Made by a program: the position numbers and the translations under genes
The notes under the pieces: model-generated
Databases searched by the model: none
Told to the model about the DNA's origin: nothing
Seen by the model: the letters and a program-made list of their open reading frames with translations, nothing else
NCBI GenBank assembly: GCA_017442155.1
Contig: JAFSAU010000038.1
Location: 60,908-124,907, forward strand
Origin: Clostridia bacterium
Lineage (GTDB): Bacteria > Bacillota > Clostridia > UMGS1883 > UMGS1540
Direction: 5' to 3'
Length of the DNA stretch: 64,000 nucleotides
Shown here: positions 38,953-47,966 of the stretch, in pieces
Numbering within the stretch: position 1 is the stretch's first letter
Layout: the number at the start of each line of letters is the position of its first letter

Positions 38953-40467
38953 ATGATAAAGATAGGCACAAGGAGAGAAGTTTTTTTCGATACGTATCTC
39001 ATAAATACAGATAAGAGCACGGCGGATATTGTACTGCACAAACCGATTCCCGAGGAAACCGTACTGTCCTTTGACGAGGAGTGGGAGGGGAATTCCAGTT
39101 ATGTGCATTTCTTTGAGGATGACGGCATTTACAGGATGTATTATATTGCATGGAACAGAAATAAATTCTTTTCAGAAGCATCCGGCGAAGAGGATAAAAA
39201 ACTCCGTTGCTGTTATGCAGAAAGTAAGGACGGGCTGAATTGGATAAAGCCTGATCTCGGAATATATGCGTTCTACGGCAGCAAAAATAACAACATTGTC
39301 TTTATGGCAGATTGGCTTGATAATTTTTATGTTTTTCGTGATGATAACCCTGCTTGTCCAAAGGAACAAAAATACAAGGGGATTGCAAGAAAGAAAGGAA
39401 CACTTGTTGCCTATACGAGTATGGATGGAATTCATTTTGATAATGAACTGGTTATTACCGATATGGGCGCTTTCGATACGTTAAATATAGTATTGTGGGA
39501 TGATGCGGCAAAGGTCTATCGAGGATATATAAGAAGTTTTCACGATATTCCGATTGAAGGCGGCGGTGATTATATCGACTACGTAAATGCTTCTAAAGAT
39601 AAAAACCTCAGAGTGATTCCGGGCACGGATGCGGATGAAGCGCACAAGCATGGCGCGGGGGTTGTGAATTTGGGGAAACGTGATATTCGTTACATAGAAT
39701 CTGAAGATTTTGTCACCTGGACAGAGCCAAAACGCCTTGACTTTGGGGACAGCGAGGACATTCCTCTTTACACAAACCAGATTTCTCAATATGAACGTGC
39801 ACCGCATATGTTTGTAGGGTTCCCCACAAGGTATAAAGAGAGATTTGAATGGACGAAAAGCTTTGAAGCCCTTTGCGGCAAGGATAAACGGCTTTATACT
39901 TTGGAAAATATTTCAAGACGGCATGGCCTTGCACTTACAGATTGTGTGTTTATGTGTTCGAGAGACGGTTTTCATTTCACCCGCTATGATGAAGCCTTCT
40001 TCGCGGCAGGACCGGAATATGGTCACAACTGGGTTTATGGCGATGGCTATCCGGCAAAAGGGTTTCTTACAACCAAATCAAAGTTTGACGGTGCGGATAA
40101 CGAGCTTTCCATGTTGAATCGGGAGTATACAAGCACCTGCGAAAAGTTGAGACGCTACACGCTGAGAATGGATGGCTTTGCCTCTGTTCACGCAGGAGCA
40201 ACAGAAAAGGTTCTTGTAACCAAACCGTTTTCTTTTGAAGGGGATATACTTTTTGCAAATCTGTCTACGTCGGCTTGCGGTTATCTGTATTTTACAATAG
40301 AGGACAAGGACGGAAATGCGGTATCAAGCTGTGAAATGTTCGGAGACAGCACGGATAAGCGGATTGGTTTTACAAGCAGTTTGTCCGCCTTTGCAGGAAA
40401 AGAAGTGGTTATGACAGTTAGAATGCGCGAGGCAGACCTTTACTCGATTCGCTTTGCAAAGGAGTAA
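38953..40467 (+). CDS. Putative glycoside hydrolase, GH32/GH43-like beta-propeller
   Basis: 504 aa, no signal peptide, so cytoplasmic. Repeated beta-propeller-like segments of the form SxDGxxW are visible: ESKDGLNWIKPDLGI (about 97), TSMDGIHFDNEL (about 156), ESEDFVTWTEPK (about 250) and SRDGFHFTRYDEAF (about 336). The last 120 residues look like a beta-sandwich (FEGDILFANLSTSACGYLYF). Resembles uncharacterised propeller glycosidases in gut bacteria; a catalytic residue cannot be named. RBS GGGGGCGG. Co-transcribed with a PnuC-like transporter. Confidence 0.6.
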   Translation: MIKIGTRREVFFDTYLINTDKSTADIVLHKPIPEETVLSFDEEWEGNSSYVHFFEDDGIYRMYYIAWNRNKFFSEASGEEDKKLRCCYAESKDGLNWIKPDLGIYAFYGSKNNNIVFMADWLDNFYVFRDDNPACPKEQKYKGIARKKGTLVAYTSMDGIHFDNELVITDMGAFDTLNIVLWDDAAKVYRGYIRSFHDIPIEGGGDYIDYVNASKDKNLRVIPGTDADEAHKHGAGVVNLGKRDIRYIESEDFVTWTEPKRLDFGDSEDIPLYTNQISQYERAPHMFVGFPTRYKERFEWTKSFEALCGKDKRLYTLENISRRHGLALTDCVFMCSRDGFHFTRYDEAFFAAGPEYGHNWVYGDGYPAKGFLTTKSKFDGADNELSMLNREYTSTCEKLRRYTLRMDGFASVHAGATEKVLVTKPFSFEGDILFANLSTSACGYLYFTIEDKDGNAVSSCEMFGDSTDKRIGFTSSLSAFAGKEVVMTVRMREADLYSIRFAKE

Positions 40468-40473
40468 AACAGT

Positions 40474-41133
40474 ATGGATACTAAAACGGTAAAAAAGGTA
40501 ATTTTTTATGTAACTTTTTTGGCCATTGTTATCACCGGAATTATTTTTAAACAACCCTTTATACGAATGCTGCCTCTGCTTATATCCTTGTTCATTATGC
40601 TTTTTCAGGCTGAGGCAAGCCGTTATTCGTATATCGCAGGAGGGCTGAATTCGCTTTTGTATGCCTATGTTTATTTTCGTCTGGGACTGTATGCAACTGG
40701 CGCAAGTGCATTGTTTTTCTCCTTTCCCATTCAAATCCTGACTTTTCTGAACTGGAATAAACATGCATACGAAAAGTCAACACGGTTTAAGCATTTGTCC
40801 GGCAAGGCCGGAGTGGGAATCGGGACGGGATTCGTCCTTGCATGGCTCGCTGTGTTCACTGTGCTGAAGCATACAGGCTCTGCATATGCAGTTCTGGATA
40901 ATACAGCATCGTTACTTGGGGTAACAGTCTCCGTTCTTACAATGATGGCATATGTTGAATATCCCTATTTATGGTTTGTGTCATCGCTGATAAATATGAT
41001 ACTGAATATTCAGGTGGTATTAAACGACCCGTGCCATATACCATATGTAATCTATGCGGTTTACTGTACATGGTGCGTAGTGCTTGCGTTTATACATGTC
41101 CGCAAGCTTTATGCAGAACAACAAAAAGCATAG
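40474..41133 (+). CDS. PnuC-like membrane transporter
   Basis: 219 aa with seven predicted membrane segments. The motif region YAYVYFRLGLYATGASALFF then FLNWNKHAY (about 66-97), and PYLWFVSSLINMILNIQV (about 168), follow the PnuC family of facilitators for nicotinamide riboside and other vitamins. Starts 6 bp after the glycosidase-like gene. In this operon it might instead carry a nucleoside-like or sugar product; that is inference. Confidence 0.7.
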   Translation: MDTKTVKKVIFYVTFLAIVITGIIFKQPFIRMLPLLISLFIMLFQAEASRYSYIAGGLNSLLYAYVYFRLGLYATGASALFFSFPIQILTFLNWNKHAYEKSTRFKHLSGKAGVGIGTGFVLAWLAVFTVLKHTGSAYAVLDNTASLLGVTVSVLTMMAYVEYPYLWFVSSLINMILNIQVVLNDPCHIPYVIYAVYCTWCVVLAFIHVRKLYAEQQKA

Positions 41134-41212
41134 ACCCGATGTCCGGACCGCAGAGAACCGCCATGCATACTATAATTTTCATGCTTGCATTCCATTCTCC
41201 CTTGCGTACATA

Positions 41213-41272
41213 AAAAGAGGGCAGGCCTCAATTTTGCGAATAATCACGCATTGAGACTGCCCCTTTTTGTTG
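41213..41272 (-). terminator. Terminator of sasP gene
   Basis: On the minus strand GGGGCAGTCTCAAT pairs with ATTGAGGCCTGCCCTC around a loop, followed by TTTTT. It also gives a T-run (CCCCTTTTTG) on the plus strand. Confidence 0.75.
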
Positions 41273-41283
41273 TGCGCAAAAAC

Positions 41284-41481
41284 TTATTTCATGCCGTTTT
41301 CATAAGACTGAATCATCTTCTTGACCATCTGTCCGCCAACAGAACCGGCCTGCTTGCTTGTCAGGTCGCCGTTGTAACCTTCCTTGAGGTTTACGCCAAC
41401 TTCGTTTGCAGCTTCCATCTTGAACTTGTCAAGTGCTGCACGTGCTTCGGGTACCAGGTTTCTCTTATTACTGTTTGCCAT
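41284..41481 (-). CDS. Alpha/beta-type small acid-soluble spore protein
   Basis: 65 aa. It has both family signatures: the germination-protease cleavage region KFKMEAANEVGVNL (about 20-33, with EA-N-E) and GGQMVKKMIQ near the C terminus. Coats spore DNA. A sigma-G-like promoter lies upstream. Strong evidence that the host makes endospores. Confidence 0.97.
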   Translation of the reverse strand: MANSNKRNLVPEARAALDKFKMEAANEVGVNLKEGYNGDLTSKQAGSVGGQMVKKMIQSYENGMK

Positions 41482-41530
41482 TTTAATCTACTCCTTTAAA
41501 ATAAAAACTATAATTTGTCGGTGCAGTAGT

Positions 41531-41559
41531 TAGTGTGAGCATTTCATTATTTTATATGC
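41531..41559 (-). promoter_or_regulatory. Sigma-G-like promoter of SASP gene
   Basis: On the minus strand GCATA (41555-41559), 17-bp spacer and CACACTA (41531-41537) match the sigma-G pattern GHATR-N17/18-CATNHTA with one mismatch. Confidence 0.6.
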
Positions 41560-41591
41560 AGGGAATTTTTTGTATTTGGAGCAAAAAAATC

Positions 41592-41620
41592 TTGAAGAAA
41601 AACGGAAAATGTGATATTAT
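41592..41620 (+). promoter_or_regulatory. Promoter of mutS
   Basis: TTGAAG (41592-41597), 17-bp spacer, TATTAT (41615-41620). Confidence 0.65.
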
Positions 41621-41659
41621 TGAAAGAAAGAGATAAAAACACGAAAGCAGGAAGAGTGA

Positions 41660-44251
41660 ATGCAGAAAATCACACCGATGATGCAGCAATATTTTGAGAT
41701 TAAGGAGCAATACAGAGATGCGATTTTATTTTTCCGTCTCGGCGATTTTTATGAAATGTTCTATGAAGATGCGGAGGTTGCATCGAGAGAACTGGAAATT
41801 ACGCTGACGGGGAAAAGTTGCGGCGCGGAGGAAAAGGCTCCTATGTGCGGCGTCCCGTTTCATTCGGCCGACGGCTATATCGCCCGTCTTGTATCCAGGG
41901 GCTATAAAGTGGCCATCTGTGAGCAGGTGGAGGACCCGAAAGCGGCCAAGGGCATCGTCCGGCGGGACGTGGTGCGGATTATCACACCCGGCACAACGCT
42001 CGATGAAAGTATTGTTACTGCAAGAGGCGAAAATTATATCTGCAGTGTATATAAAAACGGGGATGAGAGCGGCGTGACCTTCTGCGAGGCTTCCACGGGG
42101 CAGATGCAGTGCACCGCCTTTGCCGATGATGCGACGGGAATGCTTCTTTCTGAAGAAATCGTCCGGATGCATCCTGCGGAAATCATTTATAATCTGGAGG
42201 CAGGCGAGTGCGAACGGGTACGCACGGCGGCAGAAATCTGTCAAAGTTATACGGTTTTATATAATGATGCTTTTTTTGACCCTGCCTATGCCGCGGCCGC
42301 GGTGGAGGAGCAGTTTGGCCACCGGAAGGAAGCTCTGCCCCCTGCCGCCATGCAGTCCACCGGAGCACTGCTTTCGTATTTTGCCCAGACCCAGAAGGTA
42401 AAGCCCCTTCATATTACAGACATTACCGTGTATACCACCGCTCAATTTATGGAAATGGACATGGCGGCACTGAACAATCTGGAGCTTTGCCGGAATATGC
42501 GGGACAGGGAAAAGAAGCATTCCCTCTACTGGGTGCTGGATGCCAGCCGTACTACCATGGGCAGCCGTACCGTGCGGGCCTGGCTGATGCGGCCGCTGAT
42601 AAACTGCGCCCAGATTATGGCCCGGCACACGGCGGTGGAAGAGTTTGTAAAAAATCCCGCGCTGACCGACCGGGTACGGGAGCTTTTCGGCGGCGTGTCC
42701 GATATGGAGCGGGTGACGGGGCGTGTGGTTATGGGCACGGCCAACCCGCGGGACCTGATTAAACTCCAGACCTCACTTGCCGTGATTCCCGAAATCAAGG
42801 CGGCACTGTCGGGAGCCAAAGCACTGCTTCTTCGGGAACAGGAGGAGAAGATGGATGCGCTTCCTGCCCTTTGTAGTCTGATTTCCCGGGCGATTGTGGA
42901 CGAGCCGCCCATGACGGTACGCGAAGGCGGTATTATACGGGAGGGCTTTTCCGAAGCACTGGATGAACTGCGGCGGGCGAAAACCGACGGCGCAGGTATT
43001 ATTGCAAAAATCGAAGCGGAGGAAAAAGAACGTACCGATATTAAAAATCTGCGGATTCGTTTTAATAAGGTTTTCGGTTATTATATTGAGGTTTCCAAAT
43101 CTAATTTAGATAAGGTTCCGGCAGACTATATCCGTAAGCAGACTACGGTAAACGGCGAGCGGTATATCACGGAACAGCTCAAAGAGGTTGAAAGCGTTAT
43201 CCTGGGGGCTTCCGAAAAGATTGTGGCTCTGGAATACCAGCTGTTTCAGGATATCCGGGACAGAATTGCGGCTGTGGCGGAGGCCTTGCAACGGACGGCC
43301 CACGCCATAGGTACGGCAGATGCGCTGGCGGCCCTCGGCGATGTTGCTATGCGAAATCGCTACGTCCGTCCGGAAATAGATACCTCTGAAGCACTGGAAA
43401 TCCGCGGTGGCCGTCATCCGGTGGTGGAAACCGTTTTGAAGGACGGCCTGTTTGTGCCGAACGATACCCGGCTGGACACGGATAAAAACCGTCTGGCCAT
43501 CATCACCGGTCCCAATATGGCCGGTAAATCCACTTACATGCGGCAGATTGCCCTGATTGCGGTCATGGCCCAGATGGGAAGCTTTGTGCCGGCGGAATAC
43601 TGCCGGTTGGGCATTATTGATAAGGTGTTTACGCGCATTGGCGCATCGGATGACCTTTCCACCGGCCGCAGTACCTTTATGGTGGAAATGAGCGAGGTGT
43701 CGGACATCCTGCGCCATGCCACGAAGAAAAGCCTTCTGGTGCTGGATGAAATCGGACGCGGCACCAGTACCTATGACGGGCTGTCTATTGCCTGGTCCGT
43801 GCTGGAGCATTGCGTGACGAAAATCGGAGCCAAAACCTTATTTGCTACCCACTACCATGAGCTTACAAAGCTGGAAGACAAGATGGAGGGGGTTATTAAC
43901 TATAATATAGCCGCCAGAAAACGGGGGGATGACATTATATTTCTTCGGAAAATTGTGCCCGGGGGAACGGATGACAGCTACGGCATTGAGGTGGCACGGC
44001 TTGCCGGCGTGCCGGAAACGGTTACAAAGCGGGCCAAGCAAATCCTCCGTGAAATAGAGGAAGGCGGCGAGGGGGTGCAGATTCGCGGCAAATCCAAAAA
44101 GGAACCGGAAAGCACGGGACAGATTGGCTTTGCAGCACTGGCGGGAAGCGAGCTTCTGGACGAGCTCCGCGCCATTGACGCCGAAACCCTGTCACCCATT
44201 GAGGCACTCAATACATTATACAAGCTAACGAAGAAAGCAAAGGAGATATAA
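41660..44251 (+). CDS. mutS: DNA mismatch repair protein MutS
   Basis: 863 aa, full-length MutS1. Mismatch-reading motif GDFYEMFYEDA (about 29-39), connector and lever domains, then the ATPase: Walker A GPNMAGKSTYMRQ (about 617), Walker B LLVLDEIGRGTSTYDG (about 692) and ATHYHEL (about 730). The C terminus (ALNTLYKLTKKAKEI) is the usual dimer region. mutL, often next to mutS, is not here; a queT gene follows 2 bp later. Confidence 0.98.
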   Translation: MQKITPMMQQYFEIKEQYRDAILFFRLGDFYEMFYEDAEVASRELEITLTGKSCGAEEKAPMCGVPFHSADGYIARLVSRGYKVAICEQVEDPKAAKGIVRRDVVRIITPGTTLDESIVTARGENYICSVYKNGDESGVTFCEASTGQMQCTAFADDATGMLLSEEIVRMHPAEIIYNLEAGECERVRTAAEICQSYTVLYNDAFFDPAYAAAAVEEQFGHRKEALPPAAMQSTGALLSYFAQTQKVKPLHITDITVYTTAQFMEMDMAALNNLELCRNMRDREKKHSLYWVLDASRTTMGSRTVRAWLMRPLINCAQIMARHTAVEEFVKNPALTDRVRELFGGVSDMERVTGRVVMGTANPRDLIKLQTSLAVIPEIKAALSGAKALLLREQEEKMDALPALCSLISRAIVDEPPMTVREGGIIREGFSEALDELRRAKTDGAGIIAKIEAEEKERTDIKNLRIRFNKVFGYYIEVSKSNLDKVPADYIRKQTTVNGERYITEQLKEVESVILGASEKIVALEYQLFQDIRDRIAAVAEALQRTAHAIGTADALAALGDVAMRNRYVRPEIDTSEALEIRGGRHPVVETVLKDGLFVPNDTRLDTDKNRLAIITGPNMAGKSTYMRQIALIAVMAQMGSFVPAEYCRLGIIDKVFTRIGASDDLSTGRSTFMVEMSEVSDILRHATKKSLLVLDEIGRGTSTYDGLSIAWSVLEHCVTKIGAKTLFATHYHELTKLEDKMEGVINYNIAARKRGDDIIFLRKIVPGGTDDSYGIEVARLAGVPETVTKRAKQILREIEEGGEGVQIRGKSKKEPESTGQIGFAALAGSELLDELRAIDAETLSPIEALNTLYKLTKKAKEI

Positions 44252-44252
44252 A

Positions 44253-44720
44253 ATGAACCTTCGTCAAGTTACCTTCGGAGCCATTATCGCGGCTGTTTAT
44301 GCAGCACTCACATTGGTGCTGTCCCCCATCAGCATGGGCGCGGTGCAATGCCGTATTTCGGAGGCACTGACAATCTTGCCGCTGTTTACGCCGGTGGCAA
44401 TTCCCGGCCTGTTTATCGGATGCCTGATAGCTAATGTTTTTCTCGGCTCCGTCTACGATATTGTTTTCGGGTCACTTACAACGCTTTTAGCCGCATTTCT
44501 GACTTGGAAGTGCCGGAAAAATAAGTATATTGCAATGCTGTTTCCGGTGGTTCTCAATGCCGTTATCGTGGGAGGATACATCGGGTTGTTTCTGGATAAT
44601 TCCATGGCCGTGTGGCTGTGTATGGCAATGGTGGGCCTTGGACAGGCGGTGGCCTGCTACGGGCTGGGTCTGCCGCTGTATAAAATTTTAAAAAAATTGT
44701 TTAGAAAGGAAGAGTTGTAA
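44253..44720 (+). CDS. queT: QueT-family queuosine precursor transporter
   Basis: 155 aa, five or six membrane segments. The signature GAVQCRISEALTILPLFTP (about 29-47), and GSVYDIVFGSLTTLLAA (about 65) are typical of the QueT S component of ECF transporters, which import a queuine precursor. The stop overlaps the next ATG by 1 bp. No preQ1 riboswitch is recognisable since the gene is inside the mutS transcript. Confidence 0.9.
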   Translation: MNLRQVTFGAIIAAVYAALTLVLSPISMGAVQCRISEALTILPLFTPVAIPGLFIGCLIANVFLGSVYDIVFGSLTTLLAAFLTWKCRKNKYIAMLFPVVLNAVIVGGYIGLFLDNSMAVWLCMAMVGLGQAVACYGLGLPLYKILKKLFRKEEL

Positions 44721-45820
44721 TGAGAATTGAGGAGATAGACAAGAATTTTGCCGCTGCTGCCTTCACCCGGCAGGATGTGAAGTTCTATGATGTGCGCAAG
44801 GAACCGTTCCGGATTTACGGATTATATAATCCGGTAGAAGAGCCGGTATTCCGTAGGATGCCGGGGGAGGTGGCCGATGCGGTAAGCCCCCGCGTTTCCG
44901 GGCTGTCTCTGCATACGGCCGGCGGCCGTGTCCGCTTTAAAACCAATTCCCCCTTTATCGCTATCCGGGCAGAAATGCCGGAGCTTTTCCCCATGAGCCA
45001 TATGCCCCGGACAGGGCAGGCGGGCTTTGCCGTCTATTTTAATAAAAACGGACAAAGCACCTATTACCGGACGTTCAAGCCGGACTCTTTGCGTCTTATG
45101 GAGGGCAAGGGCATTACGGGCATCGTGGAGTTTGTAGATATTCCCGAGGAGGATATGCGGGACGTAACCGTGTATTTTCCGCTGTACGGCATGGTGGACA
45201 GCTTGTATATTGGTCTCCAGGAGGATGCCGAGGTGCTTCCAGGCGATACATACAAAAGGGAAAAGCCGGTGGTCTTTTACGGCTCGTCCATCACCCAGGG
45301 CGGCTGTGCCTCCCATCCGGGCAACTGCTATCAGGGCTTTCTCTCACGCCGTTTTGATTTTGACTATGTAAATCTCGGCTTTTCCGGCAATGCTAAGGCT
45401 GAGGATGCCATGATTGACTATATCTGCGGGCTGGATATGTCCATGTTTGTGTATGACTATGACCATAATGCCCCGAGTCTCGAGCATCTCCGAAATACCC
45501 ACGATAAAATGTTCCGTGCCATACGTGCGGCCCACCCGGATATGCCGGTTATTTTCATGAGTGCACCGAACTTCGATACCAATCGGGACCACTGGACACC
45601 CCGCCGGGCTTTGATTTTTGAAAACTACGCCCGCGCGGCTGCGGAAGGCGACAAGAATGTGTATTATGTGGACGGTGAACGTCTTTTCGGCGGAGACTGC
45701 CGGGACGGCTGCACCGTGGACGGCTGTCATCCTAACGACCTGGGCTTCTACCGCATGGCAGATGCTGTGGGTGCCACAATGGAAATTATCTATAGCCGGG
45801 AAGGCTGTAAATACGAGTAA
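44720..45820 (+). CDS. SGNH/GDSL-family hydrolase
   Basis: 366 aa, cytoplasmic (no signal peptide). Domain 1 (about 1-175) is a beta-sandwich typical of DUF4886/carbohydrate-esterase companions. The SGNH part has block I FYGSSITQGGC (about 188), block II GFSGNAK (about 220), and the catalytic DGCHPND (about 335). Probably deacylates a carbohydrate or lipid. Translationally coupled to queT; the connection is unclear. Confidence 0.85.
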   Translation: MRIEEIDKNFAAAAFTRQDVKFYDVRKEPFRIYGLYNPVEEPVFRRMPGEVADAVSPRVSGLSLHTAGGRVRFKTNSPFIAIRAEMPELFPMSHMPRTGQAGFAVYFNKNGQSTYYRTFKPDSLRLMEGKGITGIVEFVDIPEEDMRDVTVYFPLYGMVDSLYIGLQEDAEVLPGDTYKREKPVVFYGSSITQGGCASHPGNCYQGFLSRRFDFDYVNLGFSGNAKAEDAMIDYICGLDMSMFVYDYDHNAPSLEHLRNTHDKMFRAIRAAHPDMPVIFMSAPNFDTNRDHWTPRRALIFENYARAAAEGDKNVYYVDGERLFGGDCRDGCTVDGCHPNDLGFYRMADAVGATMEIIYSREGCKYE

Positions 45821-45832
45821 GGAGAAATAAAA

Positions 45833-46090
45833 ATGCCGGAACAAATGAAAGGACTCGCGATTGTTGTTTTGATTTTTCTGGGCTTTCCAGTCTATTTCCT
45901 GCCGGCGTATCTGGCGGCAAAACGGGAGCATCCGAAAAGAAAAAAGATTCTTCTGTGGAATCTGCTGACTGCCTGGACGGGCATCGGCTGGGTGGTGCTG
46001 ATTTTCATGGCCGCAAAAAACAGTGGTACGGAAACAATACTGGAGCAGATGGAAGCGTCACGGCCGGAGGAAGATGAGAGACCGCAGTGA
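45833..46090 (+). CDS. Superinfection-immunity-like small membrane protein
   Basis: 85 aa with two predicted membrane helices (about 8-28 and 45-62) and the pattern YFLPAYLAAKREHPKRKKIL then WNLLTAWTGIGWVVLIF. This is the arrangement of the phage T4 Imm/superinfection-immunity family, which in cellular genomes is mostly of unknown role. Charged C-terminal tail. Last gene of the mutS-queT-SGNH group. Confidence 0.75.
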   Translation: MPEQMKGLAIVVLIFLGFPVYFLPAYLAAKREHPKRKKILLWNLLTAWTGIGWVVLIFMAAKNSGTETILEQMEASRPEEDERPQ

Positions 46091-46105
46091 TATTTGGAAA
46101 AAAGT

Positions 46106-46134
46106 TTGCTTTTGGGAAAGAAATATGGTATACT
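46106..46134 (+). promoter_or_regulatory. Promoter of acyl-CoA synthetase gene
   Basis: TTGCTT (46106-46111), 17-bp spacer, TATACT (46129-46134). Confidence 0.75.
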
Positions 46135-46169
46135 GATATTAATAAAAAACGAATTTGGAGGCAATGCAT

Positions 46170-47852
46170 ATGAAGGCAAGTGAAAGACCCTTATATGAGG
46201 TCGAAAAAATCCGTGACATAAAGGAAATGCTGAATAAAAGTGTGGAAAAATTTGGCCCCAAGGCGGCTTTTCTTTCCAAGGTGAACGGAAAGTACGAACC
46301 TATCAGCTACAATCAGTTCGGTGCGGACGTAAACGCAATGGGAACGGCCCTTTTGCACAGGGGCTACGGCGGCAAGCGCATCATCGTTATCGGTGAAAAC
46401 CGTTACGAATGGGATGTTACATATATGGCCGTGCTTTGTGGCGTCGGTATCGTTGTCCCTATGGACAAGGAGCTGCCGGAGAAGGAAGCGTTGCAGATGA
46501 TAGAAACGGCGGAAGCGGATGCGGTTATGTATGCGCCAAAAAATGAAAAGACGATTATGAATGCCCCCGGGGTGGAAAAATTCAGCATGGAAACCGATTT
46601 CCCCGCTCTTTTAGAGGAAGGCCGGAAGTTATTGGAAGCGGGAGACCGCAGCTATCTGGATATTGAAATTGACCCGGAAGAAATGCGGATTCTGCTCTTT
46701 ACGTCGGGTACTACTTCTTCCGCAAAGGCGGTTATGCTCAATCACCGGAATATTGCGGAGAACCTTATGGGCATGTGCGCCATGACCTATATCGGACCGG
46801 ACGATGTTTTTCTGTCCGTTTTGCCGATTCATCATACCTATGAGTGCACCTGTGGCTTTATCTGCCAGATTTACCGCGGTACCACCGTGGCGTACAGCGA
46901 CGGTCTGAGGTATATCACGAAAAACCTGGCTGAATGCAAGGCAACCATGATGCTGGGTGTTCCGCTCCTTGTGGAAACCATGTATAACCAGGTGTGGAAA
47001 AAGGCGGAAAAGAGCGGTCGGGCCAAAAAGCTCCGGCTTGGTATCAAAATCAGCCGTGCCCTCCTGAAGATAGGTATTGACAAGAGACGGGAGCTGTTTA
47101 AAGACATTCATGAGGCACTGGGCGGCAAGCTGCGGATGCTGGTTGTGGGTGCCGCGGCGATGGACCCGGTGGTGGCAGAGGGACTGCGTGATTTCGGCAT
47201 TGAAGTGATTCAGGGCTATGGCCTGACGGAATGTGCGCCTATTGCGGCCCTCAATCGGGATTGTAATTACCGGGATGCGGCGGCGGGTCTGCCTCTGCCC
47301 GGTGTGGACATTCAGATTGATGACCCGGATGAAAACGGCATCGGCGAAATTCTGATTCGCGGCAAGAATGTAATGATGGGCTACTACAATAACCCTGCGG
47401 CTACAGCCGAAGTCCTGCGGGACGGCTGGTTCTGCTCCGGGGACTATGGCTATATAGATAAAGACGGCTTTGTGTATATCACGGGCCGGAAAAAGAACGT
47501 AATTGTCACGAAAAACGGCAAGAACATTTTCCCGGAGGAAATTGAAACCTACTTAAACCGCGCCCCCATCGTGGCAGAATCTATGGTTTACGGCATAGAT
47601 ACACCCGACGGCGATATCGAGGTGGCCGTGCAGGTCCTGCCCGATTTGGAAGAAGCTAAAAAGCTTCTCGGCGAATCGTACACGAAGGAACAGCTGCAGA
47701 AAGCGGTGGAAGCAGCAGTGCTGGACGTAAACCATAGCCTGCAGGGCTATAAGCGCGTCGGGAAAGTCTTTGTCCGCGAGGAAGAATTTGAAAAGACAAC
47801 CACGAAGAAAATCAAACGTCACGTCGAAATCGCAAAGATGAAAAATCAATAA
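46170..47852 (+). CDS. AMP-forming acyl-CoA synthetase (long-chain type)
   Basis: 560 aa, adenylate-forming family. Core motifs: phosphate loop LLFTSGTTSSAKAVMLNH (about 176), YGLTECAPI (about 351), WFCSGDYGYIDKDG (about 424), the hinge GRKKNVIVTKNGKNI (about 441) and the catalytic Lys in KTTTKKIKRH (about 547). No membrane segments. Activates a fatty acid as CoA or ACP thioester. The ATG at 46170 is 8 bp after GGAGG; an ATG at 46164 is too close. Confidence 0.9.
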   Translation: MKASERPLYEVEKIRDIKEMLNKSVEKFGPKAAFLSKVNGKYEPISYNQFGADVNAMGTALLHRGYGGKRIIVIGENRYEWDVTYMAVLCGVGIVVPMDKELPEKEALQMIETAEADAVMYAPKNEKTIMNAPGVEKFSMETDFPALLEEGRKLLEAGDRSYLDIEIDPEEMRILLFTSGTTSSAKAVMLNHRNIAENLMGMCAMTYIGPDDVFLSVLPIHHTYECTCGFICQIYRGTTVAYSDGLRYITKNLAECKATMMLGVPLLVETMYNQVWKKAEKSGRAKKLRLGIKISRALLKIGIDKRRELFKDIHEALGGKLRMLVVGAAAMDPVVAEGLRDFGIEVIQGYGLTECAPIAALNRDCNYRDAAAGLPLPGVDIQIDDPDENGIGEILIRGKNVMMGYYNNPAATAEVLRDGWFCSGDYGYIDKDGFVYITGRKKNVIVTKNGKNIFPEEIETYLNRAPIVAESMVYGIDTPDGDIEVAVQVLPDLEEAKKLLGESYTKEQLQKAVEAAVLDVNHSLQGYKRVGKVFVREEEFEKTTTKKIKRHVEIAKMKNQ

Positions 47853-47869
47853 AACTAACACCAAAACCG

Positions 47870-47899
47870 GCAGGGAAACCTCGTGTTTCCCTGCTTTTT
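47870..47899 (+). terminator. Terminator after acyl-CoA synthetase
   Basis: GCAGGGAAAC (47870-47879) pairs with GTTTCCCTGC (47885-47894), followed by TTTTT. Confidence 0.85.
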
Positions 47900-47915
47900 C
47901 CATGTTCGACAGTAT

Positions 47916-47944
47916 TTGACAAAAAGCGGTTTTTGTGGTAAAAT
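47916..47944 (+). promoter_or_regulatory. Promoter of LytTR/AgrC-like pair
   Basis: TTGACA (47916-47921), 17-bp spacer, TAAAAT (47939-47944). Confidence 0.8.
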
Positions 47945-47966
47945 AAATATAAGGAGGGCACGAGGC

